DNA from: an uncultured Collinsella sp. | GTDB lineage: Bacteria > Actinomycetota > Coriobacteriia > Coriobacteriales > Coriobacteriaceae | Length of the DNA stretch: 5,651 nucleotides | Direction: 5' to 3' | Assembly: GCA_900556205.1 (NCBI GenBank) | Contig: USNX01000094.1 | Coordinates: 1-5,651, forward strand | Shown here: piece after piece, positions 4,888-5,651 of the stretch | Layout: the number at the start of each line of letters is the position of its first letter | How positions within the stretch are numbered: the first letter of the stretch is position 1 | The notes under the pieces: generated by a model | Database searches by the model: none | Told to the model about the DNA's origin: nothing | Seen by the model: only the letters and a program-made list of their open reading frames with translations | Translations under genes and position numbers: made by a program

Positions 4888-5651
4888 ATGAGCCAGTTCA
4901 TCAACAACCCCGAGCACACCTTTGGTTTCGATACCCTGCAGCTTCACGTTGGCCAGGAGAGCGCCGATCCCGCATCCGACTCTCGCGCCGTGCCTATCTA
5001 CCAGACCACGAGCTATGTGTTCCGCAACTCCCAGCACGCCGCCGACCGCTTTGGTCTTGCCGATGCCGGTAACATCTACGGCCGTCTGACCAACTCCACC
5101 CAGGGCGTCTTCGAGGACCGTATCGCCGCACTCGAGGGTGGCGTAGCAGGTCTCGCCGTCGCCTCCGGTGCTGCTGCCATCACCTATACCCTGCAGGCTC
5201 TTGCTCAGGCCGGCGACCACGTGGTTGCCCAGAAGACCATCTACGGTGGCTCCTACAACCTGCTGGAGCATACGCTCTCCCAGTTTGGCGTCGAGACCAC
5301 CTTCGTCGATGCGCATAACCTGGAAGAGGTCGAGGGCGCCATCAAGGACAACACCACGGTCATCTATCTCGAGACGCTCGGCAACCCCAACTCCGACATC
5401 CCCAACATCGACGCCATCTCCGAGATCGCCAAGAAGCACGGTCTGCCGGTTGTCGTCGACAACACCTTCGGCACCCCGTATCTGTTCCGTCCGCTGGAGC
5501 ATGGTGCCAACATCGTCGTCCACTCCGCAACCAAGTTCATCGGCGGCCACGGCACCTCGCTGGGCGGCGTGATCGTCGACGGCGGTAACTTCGATTGGAA
5601 GGCGAGCGGCAAGTATGCGCAGATCGCCGAGCCCAACCCCTCCTACCATGG
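4888..5651 (+). CDS. metY: O-acetylhomoserine sulfhydrylase (partial, N-terminal 254 residues)
   Basis: This is a PLP-dependent Cys/Met metabolism enzyme that converts O-acetyl-L-homoserine plus sulfide to homocysteine and acetate (or plus methanethiol to methionine) in the cytosol. My translation is open from ATG 4888 to the right edge; family members run about 425-430 residues, so roughly 60% is present. It begins FGFDTLQLHVGQ, typical of the MetY group. PIYQTTSYVF (36-45), NIYGRLTNST (62-71, with the phosphate-binding Tyr64 and Arg66 given to the neighbouring subunit), ASGAAAI (92-98), the cofactor-ring Asp191 in VVVDNTF and the Schiff-base Lys216 in HSATKFIGGHG all fit. Cystathionine gamma-synthase and methionine gamma-lyase are relatives but match the opening segment less well. 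Codons strongly favour C-ending forms (ATC, AAC, ACC, CTG) more than the neighbours, suggesting high expression. The gene is divergent from lysR. Confidence 0.93.
   Translation, partial: MSQFINNPEHTFGFDTLQLHVGQESADPASDSRAVPIYQTTSYVFRNSQHAADRFGLADAGNIYGRLTNSTQGVFEDRIAALEGGVAGLAVASGAAAITYTLQALAQAGDHVVAQKTIYGGSYNLLEHTLSQFGVETTFVDAHNLEEVEGAIKDNTTVIYLETLGNPNSDIPNIDAISEIAKKHGLPVVVDNTFGTPYLFRPLEHGANIVVHSATKFIGGHGTSLGGVIVDGGNFDWKASGKYAQIAEPNPSYH

Noticed and set aside
4852..5649. 265-codon minus-strand open frame opposite metY
   Set aside because: It lies wholly antisense to a gene with all family motifs. Its Gly/Val/Asp-rich translation is what the reverse of C-ending codons gives, and it has no recognisable domain.

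Overview
The window reads as a piece of a moderately GC-rich bacterial chromosome with Shine-Dalgarno-led genes. Gene content, protein flavour and codon choice best suit an actinobacterium of the Coriobacteriia, perhaps a gut Collinsella. That placement is an inference from the look of the proteins, not from a search.

Layout. (1) Positions 1-134 are the 3' end of an unrecognised plus-strand gene, followed by a 12-bp perfect hairpin. (2) 217-1014 (+) encodes a Cof-type HAD phosphatase. (3) 1011-1095 is an almost gap-filling nested inverted repeat between two convergent stop codons. (4) From 4614 down to 1092 five genes run on the minus strand: a LysR-type regulator, ribonuclease HI, a Gfo/Idh/MocA oxidoreductase, an acylphosphatase-domain protein starting 2 nt after the oxidoreductase stop, and a Fur-family regulator whose metal ligands match PerR. 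(5) 4615-4887 is a divergent control region. (6) From 4888 to the right edge runs the first 254 codons of an O-acetylhomoserine sulfhydrylase (metY-like) gene.

How the parts may work together. The clearest unit is the divergent lysR / metY pair. A TATC-N9-GATA dyad (the LysR-type T-N11-A pattern) is centred about 66 bp before the predicted metY transcription start, the usual place for a LysR-type recognition site. Behind the promoter lies a leader of about 178 nt. It carries a strong ribosome-binding site and a 17-codon open frame with two Cys and an internal Met codon, followed by mutually exclusive hairpins and a T-rich tract. This suggests two layers of control of sulfur amino acid synthesis, a LysR activator plus translation-linked control in the leader. 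The leader layer is the least ordinary thing in the window and remains a hypothesis. The minus-strand genes behind lysR look like housekeeping functions (RNA:DNA hybrid removal, sugar/polyol-type redox, acyl phosphate hydrolysis, peroxide/metal response) and share no obvious pathway. No mobile element, CRISPR array, tRNA or rRNA was seen.
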